From positions 3,286,001-3,350,000 of the forward strand of contig NC_048538.1 in the NCBI RefSeq assembly GCF_902806685.2: a DNA stretch of 64,000 bases, read 5' to 3'. The notes beneath the pieces are model-generated. The model ran no database searches. It saw only the letters and a program-made list of their open reading frames with translations, and was not told where the DNA came from. The DNA is from Maniola hyperantus. Lineage: Eukaryota; Arthropoda; Insecta; Lepidoptera; Nymphalidae. The translations under genes were made by a program, and so were the position numbers. Shown piece by piece: positions 19,448 through 33,218 of the stretch (positions are counted from its first letter, which is position 1; every line of letters starts with the position of its first letter).

Positions 19448-19992
19448 CTTATATAAGCCAAGTTCTTGAAAGCGGTTAAGAGATTTTATCTCATTCATCG
19501 CAGAGTATGCGGGTGTGTTAATGAGCGCTGACATTGGGATGCGCTATCATAAATCGATTATCTCCAGCCCTACCCTTCTAAAACAAGACGTCATATTTAT
19601 TGTCACCGCCAGACATCTGCCACGGAAAGACACGTACAGTTTCATCGACAAACCGCAGTATTTCAAGCACTTAAGTGTATCCGTCTCAAAATAACATTCG
19701 GAGTTTGGACGACAGGAAACGCGAGTTTAAAGGGGTCGGCTTGATGACAGACCCCCATTAGCGAAGTGACGATTTGACAGCTTCACGAGGTTGTTAGAAG
19801 ACGATGACGTGTGACTAAATATCGTTACCGACTTTCACACGATTACCAACCGGTGGATCTATAAGTACCCTAGACAATTAATAGCGATGATGGACATGCA
19901 GCAGAGACAACTGCAACGTGAAACAAAATGAACGAATGAGGCATTATACAAACTGAACTATAGTTATCGAGCAAATACGAAATAGTACGATG

Positions 19993-20117
19993 TTACTAAT
20001 ATTATAGATGTCAAAATTTGTATGTTTTTACTCTTCACGCCAAAACGATTGAACCAATTTAGCTGTTTGAAATAAAGATTCCAATCCACACGGACAAAGT
20101 CGCGGGTGTTATCTAGT
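19993..20117 (+). mobile_element. Diverged, internally deleted Helitron
   Basis: ACTAATATTATAGATGTCAA at the left and CCACACGGACAAAGTCGCGG then TATCTAGT at the right. The middle is shortened. Confidence 0.6.
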
Positions 20118-20370
20118 AGTACTTACATTTTAACTAAATTTTACACGTAGGAACTTGTTTAACAGAGTTGTAATAAATATAAATACTTACCTACAAAAAT
20201 AAAATTTTTACGTATTCAGAATCATTAATGACATCGTATTCGTAGGCGTCGTTTAATAATGTGGGAGACGAGAAGTCTGTTAAAGGTAATGTATTCAAGC
20301 AACAGTTTTATGTATTTAAAAGTTTCGATGGCCCGCCATAAAAAAATACCCGGGCAAATGCAAACGCTTT

Positions 20371-20637
20371 TTAGGGTTCCGTACCCGAAGGGTGCCAACG
20401 GAGCCCTATTATTAAGCCTCTGCTGTCAGTCTGTCTGTCTGTAAGCGGGGACGGGGTCTCATGAACCATAATAGGTAGAGTTGTTTTCACAGTGTGTATT
20501 TCTATTGCCGCTATAATAACAAGTAATGATAATTTCAAAATAGCCGCCATGTAAAAAAAATTAAAAGTACATAATCGGGTACGATAGTACGGGACCCTTT
20601 TCGTGCGAGTTCGATTCGCACTTGGCCGCTTTTTTTT
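20371..20637. repeat. GGTTCCGTAC-family repeat
   Basis: TTAGGGTTCCGTACCCGAAG at the left and GGGACCCTTTTCGTGCGAGT, CGCACTTGGCCG at the right, with a GTCTGTCTGTCTG tract inside. It explains the long minus-strand frame at 20371-20757. Confidence 0.65.
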
Positions 20638-22024
20638 AATTCCTTTCCATTCATTCCCTGCCATTGAGGACCGGTTAATTTTACGAGTGTTTAGACCACT
20701 TAAAATTCCACAGTGCGAACACAAACCGTACCGGAAATTAAAGTTAAAACAAAACAATACGTTGCACTATACCCACTAGTATAGTTATACCTACTATAGT
20801 GAGTATACAAAACAATAGATGTATCTACGCAGTGATGCTACCGATGCTGCCGACCATGAAAATTTGCAGGACCAGAGAAACCACCAATATTGTATCTAAA
20901 GAATCCGTAAAATTACCAACAAAAAAATCGACGCTTATTCCACACAGCAATATTGGAAAACTTTTAAATAGACAAGAAGAGACAAGACTTCGCTTGCTCG
21001 ACAGTAGTAGAGTATCAACACGATGACACAAAACAAGAGTTTGAGACAAAACTTATAAAGTATCTTTATAAGTATTGCCTTAGCAAGCCTTCGAAATTGT
21101 AGATATACATGTAGGAGTAGTATAGGTACCTACATCAAAGTGCCAAGATCGTTTTAGGATCGCTGGGCAGGTAAAATTTCGCAACCATAACTCAAAATCG
21201 AGCAAATAGTTTTAATCGTAGACCGCTGCGTTTAATCATAGAATTTATAGCAACTTTATAATGGTATTCTAAGAACACCTATAACGGTTATACTATAGGT
21301 AACTGCTAACTAGTAATAATAATAGATGAGTTTACTTTGATCTCAGTAATGCATATGTATGATTCCGGTAATTGTTAACTTTATTTCAAGGAAATCAATC
21401 AAGTCTCCTTGATTATTTTTCCATAGATCGACTGCTATAATTTAGGGTGATTCATTATGGTTAAAACACCTTGTCGGTAGTAGAGCGTAGCTTATCTACT
21501 GCACTTAATTTGAACTGAATTTATCTACTACGCTAATGTATTGATTTTGCCACACATTATAAACAATATTTGTTTGATTAGCATAGAAGCATTCATTTAG
21601 TTTGTTTTGTTCAACAAATACAATAATAGCTTGTTTGTCATTTACTTAACATAATCACGATAGCTACACACGATTGATGACTACACGTCTTTAAATAATT
21701 AATTTATCAAGGGTAAATACCTGAATAAACTTCTTCAGCGTGGAATTCTCAATAAAATGGGTTCAAAGAGTGGGCTGTGGTCTGGCCGGCGTTTCAAATT
21801 TTCACAAAAATTATGTCGGAGCCTGAAACCTGAGCAACCAGTTGACATCAAGTAATTCAAAGTGCGACAGCGATTGAAAAAATGCAGGCCATAGGCCACG
21901 CTCTAGTTCATAAAATCTTCGAAACCTTTTGCTTGTTTCTGTCTCTACTCTCTAGGATACTCTCTAGGATAAGGATAGGATGTCTCATAAGACATACCCG
22001 TCTGTGCCGAACATCGTGATTTAT
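20638..22024. other. No gene seen
   Basis: AT-rich DNA. GATGCTACCGATGCTGCCGA near 20833 resembles a dispersed lepidopteran repeat also glimpsed at 7390-7410. No gene supported. Confidence 0.4.
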
Positions 22025-22267
22025 TCAGCGGTTCAATCTAGCATTGATAAAGCGTTCATAATTAGTATACTCATTTAGACGTCCACGACGACATTGGACA
22101 CAAGCTTTTCTTAAAGAACCACACACGGTCTTGGCATTCCTCATCCAGCAACTTTGCTGATCACTTTCCGTTTCTACATTATCTACAGCAACACAGCCTA
22201 CGGAATGTTGCGTTTCACGTCGATATTTACTTCGTATTTTTGTATGGCCAGGAGTTTTTTCATCCAA
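22025..22267 (-). pseudogene. Possible retrotransposon integrase zinc-finger remnant
   Basis: The minus-strand frame contains SCWMRNAKTVCGSLRKACVQ followed by CRRGR. The pattern W-x-(N)-A-K-T-V...C-x-x-C resembles the HHCC region at the start of BEL/Pao-type integrases. The expected upstream His pair is not clear. No other domain of an element was found. It is short, stop-bounded and isolated, so it is a relic if real. Confidence 0.3.
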
Positions 22268-22469
22268 TTAGCCAATACCACAACTCGCAATGGGCCTTCT
22301 CTCAATCAAATATTTATATAATCGTACATCGCGCATGTTAACCATATCCGATGGAGCTAGTTTCCTAATGAAGGCCTCGAAGGAGTCGCCCGTTATCGCC
22401 TTGTTAGGCCCGCGCCGATATGGTATGCCAATAACTCTGCCCATTATGAAAAAGAAAATCATATGACTT

Positions 22470-23936
22470 CATTTAACGGATTGAAGTCACCGGCATCGCG
22501 CGTTTCTACAGTTAGAACCAACTTTTATTCTAGTAATTGGACATAAATTAGACTAATTTATAGAGTACCTTGGTTTACTAGTTTTCACATCTGGTTCACA
22601 TTCTCATTCCAAGATGCGACCAATGGTCAGTAGTGGACCGGCGCGGATGAGTTTAAGTTTATGATGGCTCAAAAAGACCAGCGTCAAATATACGTAACAA
22701 GCTAAATATTAGGAGAGGGTCAAATGTTCGTGAACAAACCAGCGAAGAGAAATTCAGAATAGCATGAAAGAAAGAAGAACAACATGCAAGTGATTCTGCA
22801 AAAGCTACACACCGCATCAACAGTTTTGTTCTTGTTTACAATCCACTTAATCGTACTCCACTGTCATTCTACCGAATGAAAATAAACTACTCTCAATTCG
22901 AGATGAGATGTGAAGCTGTGATGATCTCGTGCACGTGGGTGGTTTGGCACGAGCTTATTATATCATACATTGAGTCAGACCATGGAGCAGCAAACCATCA
23001 GGCGTCAAGAATTCACCCTCACCTCATCTGATGATTACAATGACATGAGTTTTAAGTAAAAAAAACTATTTTATCGTTTAAACTATCGTGAGCAGTAAAG
23101 CCGGGTGTGAGACATGTATAAAAAAATGTTGTTTGATTAAAATTTGTTCACACGTTTTATGATTACCACCTCGACACGACAGTACTTCAATATTATTGCT
23201 ACTTTAAACTGATATTGATCCCTAACCAGGAAAGATATAATTGTTAATTACAGATATAATTGTTGATTTTGTCTCGATAAATAGTTGGCTTACAGACAGT
23301 GAACAGTATGTAGTAGAACACAGTAACAAGCAATAGAACAGTAGTAATCTTTATGGTTGTGAACTAAAATGAAACAAGATGGCTATATTATTGGAAGACA
23401 GAGTAAAAGGTGATCTCACTAATTCACTGAATGACAATAAGCACGACTGGTGAACTTATACACAAGTCACTTTGAATCCATTTTGCAAGTCAGTGCTGCT
23501 CTAGTAATATGACAACTCTGTGATATCATACCGTTTACTTACACATCACAAGTCCGTGTCATAGAAATAGATGGTTTGTGATTTAAAACTAATTCTACAC
23601 GCGCTACACTTGTTTTTACGATGATACATGAAGTCATATTTGTTTTACTATCTAGAAATGTAAGTCATAGTATATCGTTTGTAATTAATGTAAACGACTC
23701 ATCAACGAATTCTAAAGCGCTTTATAAAAGTTTATTTTTATTAAAAGTTTATATTTTAGACTTACTTCGTGTTTGTAATACATCATCTAGAAGTCCAACT
23801 TAGATTGACGTTCCCTTGACAAATTTAAACACTGTTCTTACAAAGTGGTAAGAAATTTCAAATAGTGTATCCATGATCCATAAGTATTCTAGTCTCACTT
23901 CGTTTTCGTCTATAAGAAGTCCGAGTTTGACTATCA
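22470..23936. other. No gene seen
   Basis: AT-rich DNA with no repeat or coding signal that I can name. Confidence 0.4.
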
Positions 23937-24130
23937 TTTTTTTTAAATTTATAGCAGCGCTTGAATACAATCAGACTTGCTGGCAAGTGATTATCTAGTA
24001 AGTGATGTCGCTAAGATAGAGTGGAGTGAATATATTCGCTCTTGATTTAAAAGTACCCATATTAATATTGCAGGGTAAAACTGATGCAGGAAGGACATTC
24101 CATATCCTAGCGGTTCGCATTCCAACATTT
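23937..24130 (-). repeat. Family-2-like SINE fragment
   Basis: TGAATACAATCAGACTTGCT and GGCAAGTGATTATC resemble, at a distance, the 3' part of the SINE at 17150-17480. GATTTAAAAGTACCCATATT is also shared with the copy at 54270. Confidence 0.45.
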
Positions 24131-24162
24131 CCCCTCAATTAAGTCAAACACCTAGACAGGTG

Positions 24163-24218
24163 TCTAAGAATAATGAATATTCACTGTAGTCTCACAGTGA
24201 ATATTCATTATTCTTAGA
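24163..24218. repeat. Perfect hairpin, 25-bp arms, 6-nt loop
   Basis: Arm 24163-24187 (TCTAAGAATAATGAATATTC...) is the exact reverse complement of 24194-24218, around the loop AGTCTC. Confidence 0.97.
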
Positions 24219-24595
24219 ATTTGGCAAGTAGATTACTTTCAGAAAGTAAAACCTCCTTTAGCATCATAGCATCAGGAAAATCGCTAACTTTGTCGCTAAT
24301 GGTGTAACATTTCACTTTATAATTGAACTATACATAATAGCCATAAAGTCCTCAAACAATATCACTTATATTATAGCATCAGTGCTAATGATATTAAAAG
24401 CTGCGAAGACATTGCCGACCGCTCAATTAGAATCAGTTCTCATAAGCACTTATCTGTTAATGGAGTCGGTAATATACGCGACATTTTGCCGGCATCGTTT
24501 ATCAGGTACATTTATGTAACTACCAATTACCTAAAGGTTAACATTATACATCAGTTACAACAGTATTAAATTTCTCAATCGATTTACTACCACGT

Positions 24596-24735
24596 GCGGT
24601 CCATTGATCGGCAACATGGCCGCGAGGTGGGGGTCCATTCATAACGCGCGCACATCGATCGCGAGTCGCGACCTCGCGTCTCGCCATCGCGTCGAGCGCT
24701 CAATGCGCCCGCGCCGCCACCGCAAACGCGTGTTT
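24596..24735. promoter_or_regulatory. CpG-rich island in AT-rich DNA
   Basis: About 140 bp dense in CpG, with many CGCG and TCGCG words. No recognised coding motif: the 80-codon plus-strand frame at 24604-24846 is arginine-rich, as expected of GC-rich DNA. It may be a promoter, enhancer or noncoding exon. Confidence 0.25.
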
Positions 24736-24846
24736 CAGATTACTCGTGTCATAATCATAAATTACACTGTCCCGTCACTCATCTCAATGTCGTTGAACTT
24801 CGAAGAATGTAAGGAAAGTACTGTCGCTAAGGTGACGGGCTTTTAG

Positions 24847-27177
24847 TGTCGAAGTTTCTCATAAAACTATAATCCCCCACTTATCAATAAAACCTGTTAA
24901 CGCACCTAAACAACAATCATCTCGTGTCATCTTAGCGTCATATCCACACCCACAGAATACACTAAGGTTTGAAGATAAACAGCATGACACAAGAACAGAA
25001 CCACATTAAATAGGCAGGTTAGGTAATAGAGTAAACAGGTCTCTAGGCAATGAATTAGGCAATTGCTAATATTTGCGAACACCTACATCCGCCAACCTGT
25101 CGCATGCCAGTTCAGGCCATGGCTCTACAAGTCAATATGCTCCCACGAACTCACAAACAAAAGAACACGACTCTAAAACACATTTATTGCTATTTCTATG
25201 AACAATATTTTTCCTAAAGTATCGATAAGGTCAAGGTAAGGTACTTGATGCCTTAAAAATAATTTTAAAAAACATGTTACCAATAACTTGTTCAATGATT
25301 TAGTTCTTAAGGTATTTTATTAAATTAGCAATAACGTTAGTGTAATGCATTAAATTATAATCCAAACAAGACAGGAGTAAGCTTTACTGCAGTGAGCAAT
25401 TGTTTGAAAGAATAAATTAAAAATTCGGAATGCAAAGATTAAGGACTAGTCTTAAAAAAATGCATAAATTAGAAATACCAAACGGCATGTCTGTAGGTAA
25501 CCTAGAAACTGAACTGCGCAAATAGTATGGTAATAGAAAACCTGTACGAAAATTTAAATCGCAATGTGCCTTCGATGTGCTAATACAAGTACGAATGCAG
25601 AATAAAGATTTTGTCCGTGGAATACTAAAGCATAACTAGCATCAGACAAGAACCGGGACGAACGACCTCGAACACCGCGAAATGAATACGAAATGCCCCA
25701 AACGAATAGATTTCTTTGACCTGATCGAAAGAATGTATAGAATACTCAAAACACATAGCTATAAAGTATTACATAGTATTGAATAAGAAGGAGATATATT
25801 ATTTGGGAAAAAGTACAATACATAAGTAATTTTATATATTTATGGATTATGTGAACCTAAATAATGGAAGATTGTATGGAAATTGAAATTTTTAACGACT
25901 TTAACAATGTAATCTGGAAATGCACGGCATGATTATCCATCCCAAAAAAAATTATGCCATTGTGATTAATGGAAAGAGATCCCGACCGCAATCAACGGGG
26001 AATACGATGCAGAGAGAGTGAAGGATTTCTGATATGGATCCCAAATTTTAACAGGCACTATTACAAAAAGACATGTTAAAATCTAACGAAATGCCAGTAG
26101 TTTCGTAGTTACCAACTTATCATTAAACTCTGTTGAGTCTATCTGTGTATAAACCGTTAGTAATGATGAAACAATACGAATTTGGTGTGTTCCAAACTTT
26201 CAAATTGTTAAACGTTAAATAAAAGTAGCCCATAGTGTCAATGGTAATGACAAATTGAATTCTCGCACGCACTTCCTGTATTCATCGAAAACATCATCGA
26301 AGTGTGTGGTGTACTATTAAAAACTGACTTTCAAGTTCAACTAGCTATATTAAATTAATTTTCTCATACCTACTGCTAAAGCTGATACTCCAAACAAACT
26401 GTCATTAGAAAGTGCTATATTTTACTAAGTCAGTTTATAAAGTAGAAAAATATAAAAGGCAAAAGTGGGAAAATATCCTGATTTTATTTCCTGCACACGT
26501 ACTTACTATCATACGCAGCAGATTACGTGGTTTCTTTCTTGAATCTACTGAACTGTCTTTTTTCTCTACTAATTTTGGGCTGATCATGTTCAATTTTCTC
26601 GTTGCACTTCACCAACGTAAAATAAGTCTTATCCGTGAGTAAATTTGATATTTTGGGAGGTTTTCAATACAAAAACTGTCATCACGCCCAATTTATTCTT
26701 CGGGTAAACGTCACTCGACATTGGTAGAATCGGCACTTAGTCAAACATCTTTTATAAAAATTGATATTGATTTTTTTCCAGGACAAATGAAATGCTCTAC
26801 CTATTATTTATTTATTTATTATTTAATTAGAACGGCCATAAAGCCAATTACACTAATTATACTACGAGTACAAACTAACATAAACATACATACAAAAATT
26901 GTTAAAATTATAAATTTTAAAAAGCAAAATTATAAATTTTCACAGCAAAATCTGACCCATGAGGTCAGCCCATTTGTCAGCAAATATGTCACAGCGAGGG
27001 GACTCCTTCAGCAGCGCGTTGAGCGCAGCCAAAATGCGCGGTATGGGTGACCTGGAGCGCGCTACCGTGCGACTAAATGGACTTACGAAAAATACCTATA
27101 ATTTTACAGATAACTTCCATAGCAAACTTAGATATAAGTGAATTACCGTAATTAATAAGGTGTTCATTAGTTGAAAC
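24847..27177. other. No gene seen
   Basis: Long AT-rich stretch. Frames at 26412-26642 and 26721-27050 are low-complexity and not gene-like. Confidence 0.4.
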
Positions 27178-27272
27178 AGGTTAGCCCGCTATCATCTTAG
27201 ACTGCATCATCACTTACCATCTGGTGAGATTGCAGTCAAGGGCTGACTTGTATCTGAATAAAAAAAAAAAAA
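27178..27272 (+). mobile_element. 5'-truncated family-2 SINE
   Basis: GTTAGCCCGCTATCATCTTA, GCATCATCACTTACCATCTG and GAGATTGCAGTCAAGGGCTG lead to TATCTGAATAAAAAAAAAAA. This is the 3' end of the SINE whose full copy is at 17150-17480. Confidence 0.8.
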
Positions 27273-30200
27273 CAAGGCAAACAAATTGCCGTGCTAAAAG
27301 GATATTTATTAATAGATGTAGGCATGTAGTCACTATTGACCACGATCCGTAATGAAATGTCATAGGTCATCTCTAAGGATTTCCGGTTAGTTATTTACCA
27401 TATTGTAATGTATCTACTCTATTCTCACGTCTGGAACATTCTAAAGCATTTACAAGAGTTTAAGCGTAGATAATTTCTGTTATTTTGGAAGGCAACTTCA
27501 AAGTTAGCCCACTTTACGTGAGAGTCGAAGAAAAATGAATGGCAAAAGACAATGGTTGTGCAAGTGTTGCTAAACAGGGTAACGTCGTTTTGAAGTACCT
27601 ATTTAAAAATCTAACGGAATTAGAAGGCATTTAAAACATTTAAAAGTGTTTAAAATAATTATTTCGGACAATCAGCAATGTAAATTGCATAAATGATGAT
27701 TGTAAATTGTGTGAATTTATTTCACATTTGATTCTAAAGTTAATTTTTGTAAATTTTATGACAACTAAGCCAAAATAAATTATCTTTTCTGAAAGCGTTT
27801 CAGATCATTTTGGTATCATTTTAGTAGAACCTGAGATAGTGACATGTCCGAATTATTTTGTTAATGATAGATAAGAAAAAAAACTTGGGAAGATTGATCA
27901 AAATCTGCTAGGAAATTAAAGTTGGACGTAACGAAATTGGACGAAATGTAGCCAAAGTATGAAACTGTAGAGGTAAACCCAAAAGGACTCTGCTGCCTGC
28001 GGACAATATCTTCTCGTTTTTAATCTTTTAAACGTGTTATGCAGCTTTATAGCTTTATGATAAAGGTTTAAACGGTTAGGCATAAAGAGAGATAAGGGTC
28101 GTTAATAGGTTTAACAATTTCATATTCCAAGCGGATCATGTAACGGAGTGAGCAGCAGTTTACCGGTAAGTAGAGCGTTGCATTCTCACATAGGTACCGC
28201 TGTTTGCGTTGTCTACGCAAGGGAACTGATTTATCTTTTGCAATTCACTTCCGGTGGCAGGGAGTCGTGAGAAAAACAAGCATTGTCAGCCGCCTCCGCT
28301 AATTAGAGACAGTTCCCGACATTTACTCACTTTAGCACATGCAATTGGAGCTAAATTGTTCTTCTCTTTCTTCATTTTAATGAGGCGTCTTTGTGAGATG
28401 CTCAAAGTAATTTGGGTTGTCTTTACTTTGACTTTTTCGAATACAATTGAATTTATAGTAGGTAGGTACATGTTGGTAATAGGTATATACCATGCATTGC
28501 ATTAACTGCAATGAGATTCATAGGTTTATTTTCTTGTATTAAATCTCAATAGGTGTAAAATGTCAGAAACTCTGCTGGAAATTACAGCATTAAGATCTCA
28601 GGATAATATGGTTAATGGTTATGATTTTAAGTTTTAGATGACTGTTCTTTCGATAATGCATCAAAATACACAACGAGTATGACATTCAGACGGGAACATA
28701 ACATACGTTCTCATTTAATAAAGTGATAAAAGTAATAAAAGTCGAAGTAATAGAAAACGAAATGTAACGCAATATGTAACATATAGAGTCAGGCACACGA
28801 ATATTACCAAGAATAAAATATGACGAGAACATAAAATACGATCTCATTCACCAAAGTAACATTCAAGTGCAATTTGCTATATATTACCTATATAGCAAAT
28901 ATAGACATGATATAAGTTGTAACATGATGATTGAACATGCGAATGGTGGTGCACGCAACGCACATAAACCTGTCAAGCTTGACCCTTCGTGTAACGGTCC
29001 CGGAGCAAGGACTCGAGTTACCGACGTCGTGTTTCCTGATACCTCAGAGGATGTAAGTCATATGGCTAATATATTTCTGTAATATCCCCGGCGTAAGGAA
29101 ATACGGCGATATGATGAAATATTCAAAACCATTCCAGTGTTGCGAAAGCAGGAATAGAGATTCGCGTGTTTTAGATTTTCTTGTCAAAATTTAATGGCTT
29201 TTGTAAGGAAATTGCTATATTTTGTTATCTGCAATAAATAGAACGCGACAAATATTTAATAGAAACTGTAGATGCAGCTTAAGGTAGAATTCTCTCGCCT
29301 AGAAGGTGAATTTTCAGTCTTGGTTTGAACTTTGAAGGTAAGATATTGGTTGAGTAAGTTCTTGTTCTTTGCATGAAGTAAAGGGCGAAACAATTATTCA
29401 CAATAGTTTGATATTCACTATAGATTGGGTTTTGGCACACTTTACTCTGGCCGTAGTAAAAACATAATTAAATGTTAATTGCTTACAAACAGATTAATAA
29501 AAGCTTCGGGTTTCGGATATAAATTATAATAACTTGTCGGTACTAAAAGTTTGTCGGCTGTTTTTATTGAATATATTATGAATTTCTTTCTTATCAGTAA
29601 TTTCGGCCTCGTTACAGGAAATATAAAACAAGCTGTAATAGCTCCAAAGGAATTTACACTGATGTTATATGCGCCATTAAAATGATAAAATAGTGGAGAA
29701 GCATTAGTTTTATTGGCACATCAATTTGCATAACTTTTTTTATATCAGACAAGGGGAAACGTAAAGTAACAATTAACGTTACTTTTTCTTTATCTATACA
29801 ATTAACATGGTATTATTGGATCACCTAGTGCCATTTTTATTGAGGATGTGGACAGTAATAAATAAAATACTAAAAAGCCTAACATGTTTTTTAAACTTTT
29901 AAAACTTATAAATATTATGCTTTTCGGTTGTTTTATGTCAAGATCTGATAAAGTAGAAATACCTAGACATTCTGTGAAAATTTCAACTCTATACTTATTA
30001 TGCTTAACGGATATGCAGGTACTAGGTACCTATACTTGCCTATATTGCGCCCATGGTAAGCGCTATGCGGGTACGATTTATCAATCACTGACAAAACTTT
30101 AAAAACATGACCGCGCTGCATTTGCCATTAACCTCGCAGTTTTATAGCGTTAGGCCACACAACCTTTAGCGAAAAATCGCGATTAGAAATTCTGTTCGTT

Positions 30201-31670
30201 ATTTTATCCTACATGGTGCGTCTATCTTTGCTTATAATATTTCAATACGTTACATGCAATGTGCAGGATTATGCTAGATTTGACAGGAACATAGCTACAT
30301 GTACAACATAGTTATATGTGTAGGGTGTATAAGTAGAATAGTTACTATTTACGCGTGAATTACAACTAAAACATACTGTAGCTAAGTCTGTTGTACATAT
30401 TCTGTTAACAGATTTAATTTGTTATCGCTATTATAATGGTCCCCGCAGAGAAGGATAGCGCTAGACTTGTCAATTCAGTTAAGTTTAGAGAAAAGGGGAG
30501 ACATAATCCTCACAGTTGAGGAAGCGACGTAGGAAAAGAAGAATACAATAGAATTATTGTGTATTGTACAATAGAATTAGCCTCATTATCATAATTAGTA
30601 CATAATTACACAAGCAACACATAATACATTACAGCAATCGTATAACTCGACAAGGAGCTGAAGCAAAAAAGGCCTTTTCTATATCACTGACATATTGAAG
30701 CATCGATCTACAAATGTATTGAAGACAACAAAATCATGAATTCCTTTACGGGCAGAAATCAAGTCTGATTCCTTATTGTATTAAGAACGCTGTATATTAG
30801 GTGCTACAGCCATTGTGATAACTACAAGTGACCATGCACAACATGATTTAATTCCAAGGACGGTACTGCCATAGCAGAGTCCGATGTTGTACCGATTTAC
30901 ATAGGAAGCGGCCGGAAGCACTGGTACGTCCAATGGACACGTGTTTGAATTGTTACTTGGACGTTTATGAAACGACCTTGGCTCAGCACGGTCCAAAACA
31001 GGTCGAATCGGCCTAATAAGAAGCATCTGATTATGATGCTGTTAGCACGTTAATGAGTCAAAATGTTTGTTTGGAAACGTACCTACTGCCATGAGAAAAA
31101 AATCTGAGTGTTCTTATTAATATAGGTTTGTTAAAGGCCATAATGTGATTCTATTTAACTTGACTCATTTAGGAAATACTTGTGACCGAATTTATAAAAA
31201 TACCTATAATATAGTACTAGCTTATGCTCGCGACATACAGAAAATGCAGTGGTCTTGAGATGTGCAAGTAATGTTAAATCTATGGAAAATAAATCAGTAG
31301 ATCCTGTATCAACTGCGAATAGGCAACAAAGTGGCTAGTCTCTAAAGAATCTGTAGGTACTACTTAACATATTTACAGGAAGTTTGAAGAGATTGAATAA
31401 TCAAATGACTAAAAGGAGCGTTCGCGTTGGCGGCATCGATATAGAAATTCTTCATCGAAGGGCATTAGGCATACAATTTCATAGTCAATGGGAGATACTA
31501 TTTTTGGAATATTACGTCGACCTCTAGATCAATTCACTGACAGTGACAAATCTTTACAGAATTAAATATCAGCCGTCCTTTTCCGCCGAGAGCATTGACT
31601 TTTATCAGTTTCGTTGCCGATATTGTCTTCTTTATCCTACTTATGAAATTTAGGTACAAATAAAAACAGT
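27273..31670. other. No gene established
   Basis: AT-rich, putatively intronic. A 71-codon plus frame at 28867-29082 contains GAGGAT|GTAAGT, a good donor sequence, but no acceptor or domain was identified. The 81-codon minus frame at 30781-31026 has no recognised motif. Confidence 0.35.
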
Positions 31671-31977
31671 CATCTTCATCACCACCCATCATTAACTACT
31701 GAGCACGGGTCTCCTCTCAAAATGAGAAGGGTTTGGCCATATTCCACCACGCTGGTCTAGTGCCGATTGGCAGACTGCACACACCTATGAGAACATTATG
31801 GAGAACTCTCAGGCGTGCAGGTTTCCTCACATTATATTCTTTCACCATTAAAGCAATTGATATTTAATTGCTTAAAACCCACATTAACTCCGAAAAGTTA
31901 CAGATGCCTGCCCGGGGTCGAACCCCCAAGCTCTCGAATGGGAGGCTGACGTCTTAACCACTAGGCTATCACCGCAG
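31671..31977 (-). mobile_element. tRNA-derived SINE (family 1), near full length
   Basis: Reverse complement runs from GCTGCGGTGATAGCCTAGTG and a B box GGTTCGACCCCGGGC-like stretch to the GATGGGTGGTGATGAAGATG end. Body motifs ATTGCTTTAATGGTG and TGCAGTCTGCCAATCGG are kept. Confidence 0.8.
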
Positions 31978-33218
31978 CAATAAAAGCAGTTTATCTATAT
32001 GCAAATCTCGGGCAGCTGTTGGAGACATAACCACTATACTAGATGCGCAGCGTTCGTGCGATCAAATCAGCACTAACTCGGCACAACTCACTCACCTGCC
32101 ACGTTGCTCTCAGAGATGCCTCGGACACCTGTCCCTGCCACGTTGCTCTCAGAAAGGGGCGGACACCTGTCCGCGTACATAACGACATTATCATGCGTAA
32201 AACGATGATCCTTAGTCATGACCCTAACATATTGAGAACTACTAAGAACTGAGTTTTTAAACACCACTATAATCGAGTGAAAAAAGATTGATCTAAACTT
32301 AGCGATCATCTGAGTAATCATTAAGCAGTGACTTAACTCAGACGTCTAGGCGTACTGTTCGATTGGACATGTCGTCACATCCGGCCCGATGACCGCTTGC
32401 GCAAGCAGCCAGTATGGGCATTGTATGCAAAGCGACTGTTCCGCCAAATACTGACTCAACAGCAGTAACGGTAAGCTAGCTGTTCTTATACAAATTGTCA
32501 CTACCGGGAATGTACAGTACACCAAACTAACGAAGAACGATTATATTTAGGTACTAAAAGTAGGAGAGAAAGCCTTCGCGAGTTCAAAGTTGCAAAATCT
32601 ATGGCATAAAACACGCGTAAGAGATAAACAGAAGAATTCTCGCTAGACTAAGAATTTGTTACACTGTAATAAGGCTACGAGTGTGATCTGATCGTTGGAG
32701 TGACAAAGTAAAAGTACCTATGTAGTATGTAGCCTTTAACCACGTCTATCGGAAGTAAATTATTGCCCAGGCCAAGCCTCCCAAAAAAGGATAATTTTTG
32801 AAAAATTCTTAAACTATAAGTCCATACTCGTAAGTCGTACCTATGAGAGAATATAAAGCATTTCTTAAAGTCCACTTTTTAAGCTCAAATACTAACAAAT
32901 CTGTTTCAACCATCCGGCTTTGAATTACTATTGTGTAAGTTCTGCTTTTAACCGACCATAATCTACTTCCGGATGCACGCGACATAATACGATTAAACGG
33001 ACGTGCCAGAAAAAACTACACAAAAAGGTAAATCATAGGCGAGCAAACAAACGATGTTTATATAAGAACCGGCAAACACGGTAGCCCTTTGAAATGCATA
33101 CACGCTGCTTGGCAATATCAAAAGGACCGGAAGAATTCTTCGCCACACCATTCTTCCCTTTAGAATATTCTAAATAAACATTGTTGCATATTTACCTATT
33201 TGCATTTTGGAATTTGTA
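31978..33218. other. No gene seen; short local direct repeat
   Basis: CCACGTTGCTCTCAGA occurs at about 32099-32114 and again at 32138-32153, each followed by GGACACCTGTCC within 20 bp. This is a local ~40-bp tandem duplication. Otherwise nothing recognised. Confidence 0.45.

Noticed and set aside
28867..29082. Plus-strand exon ending at GAGGAT|GTAAGT
   Set aside because: Only the donor is convincing. No acceptor, domain or partner exon was found.
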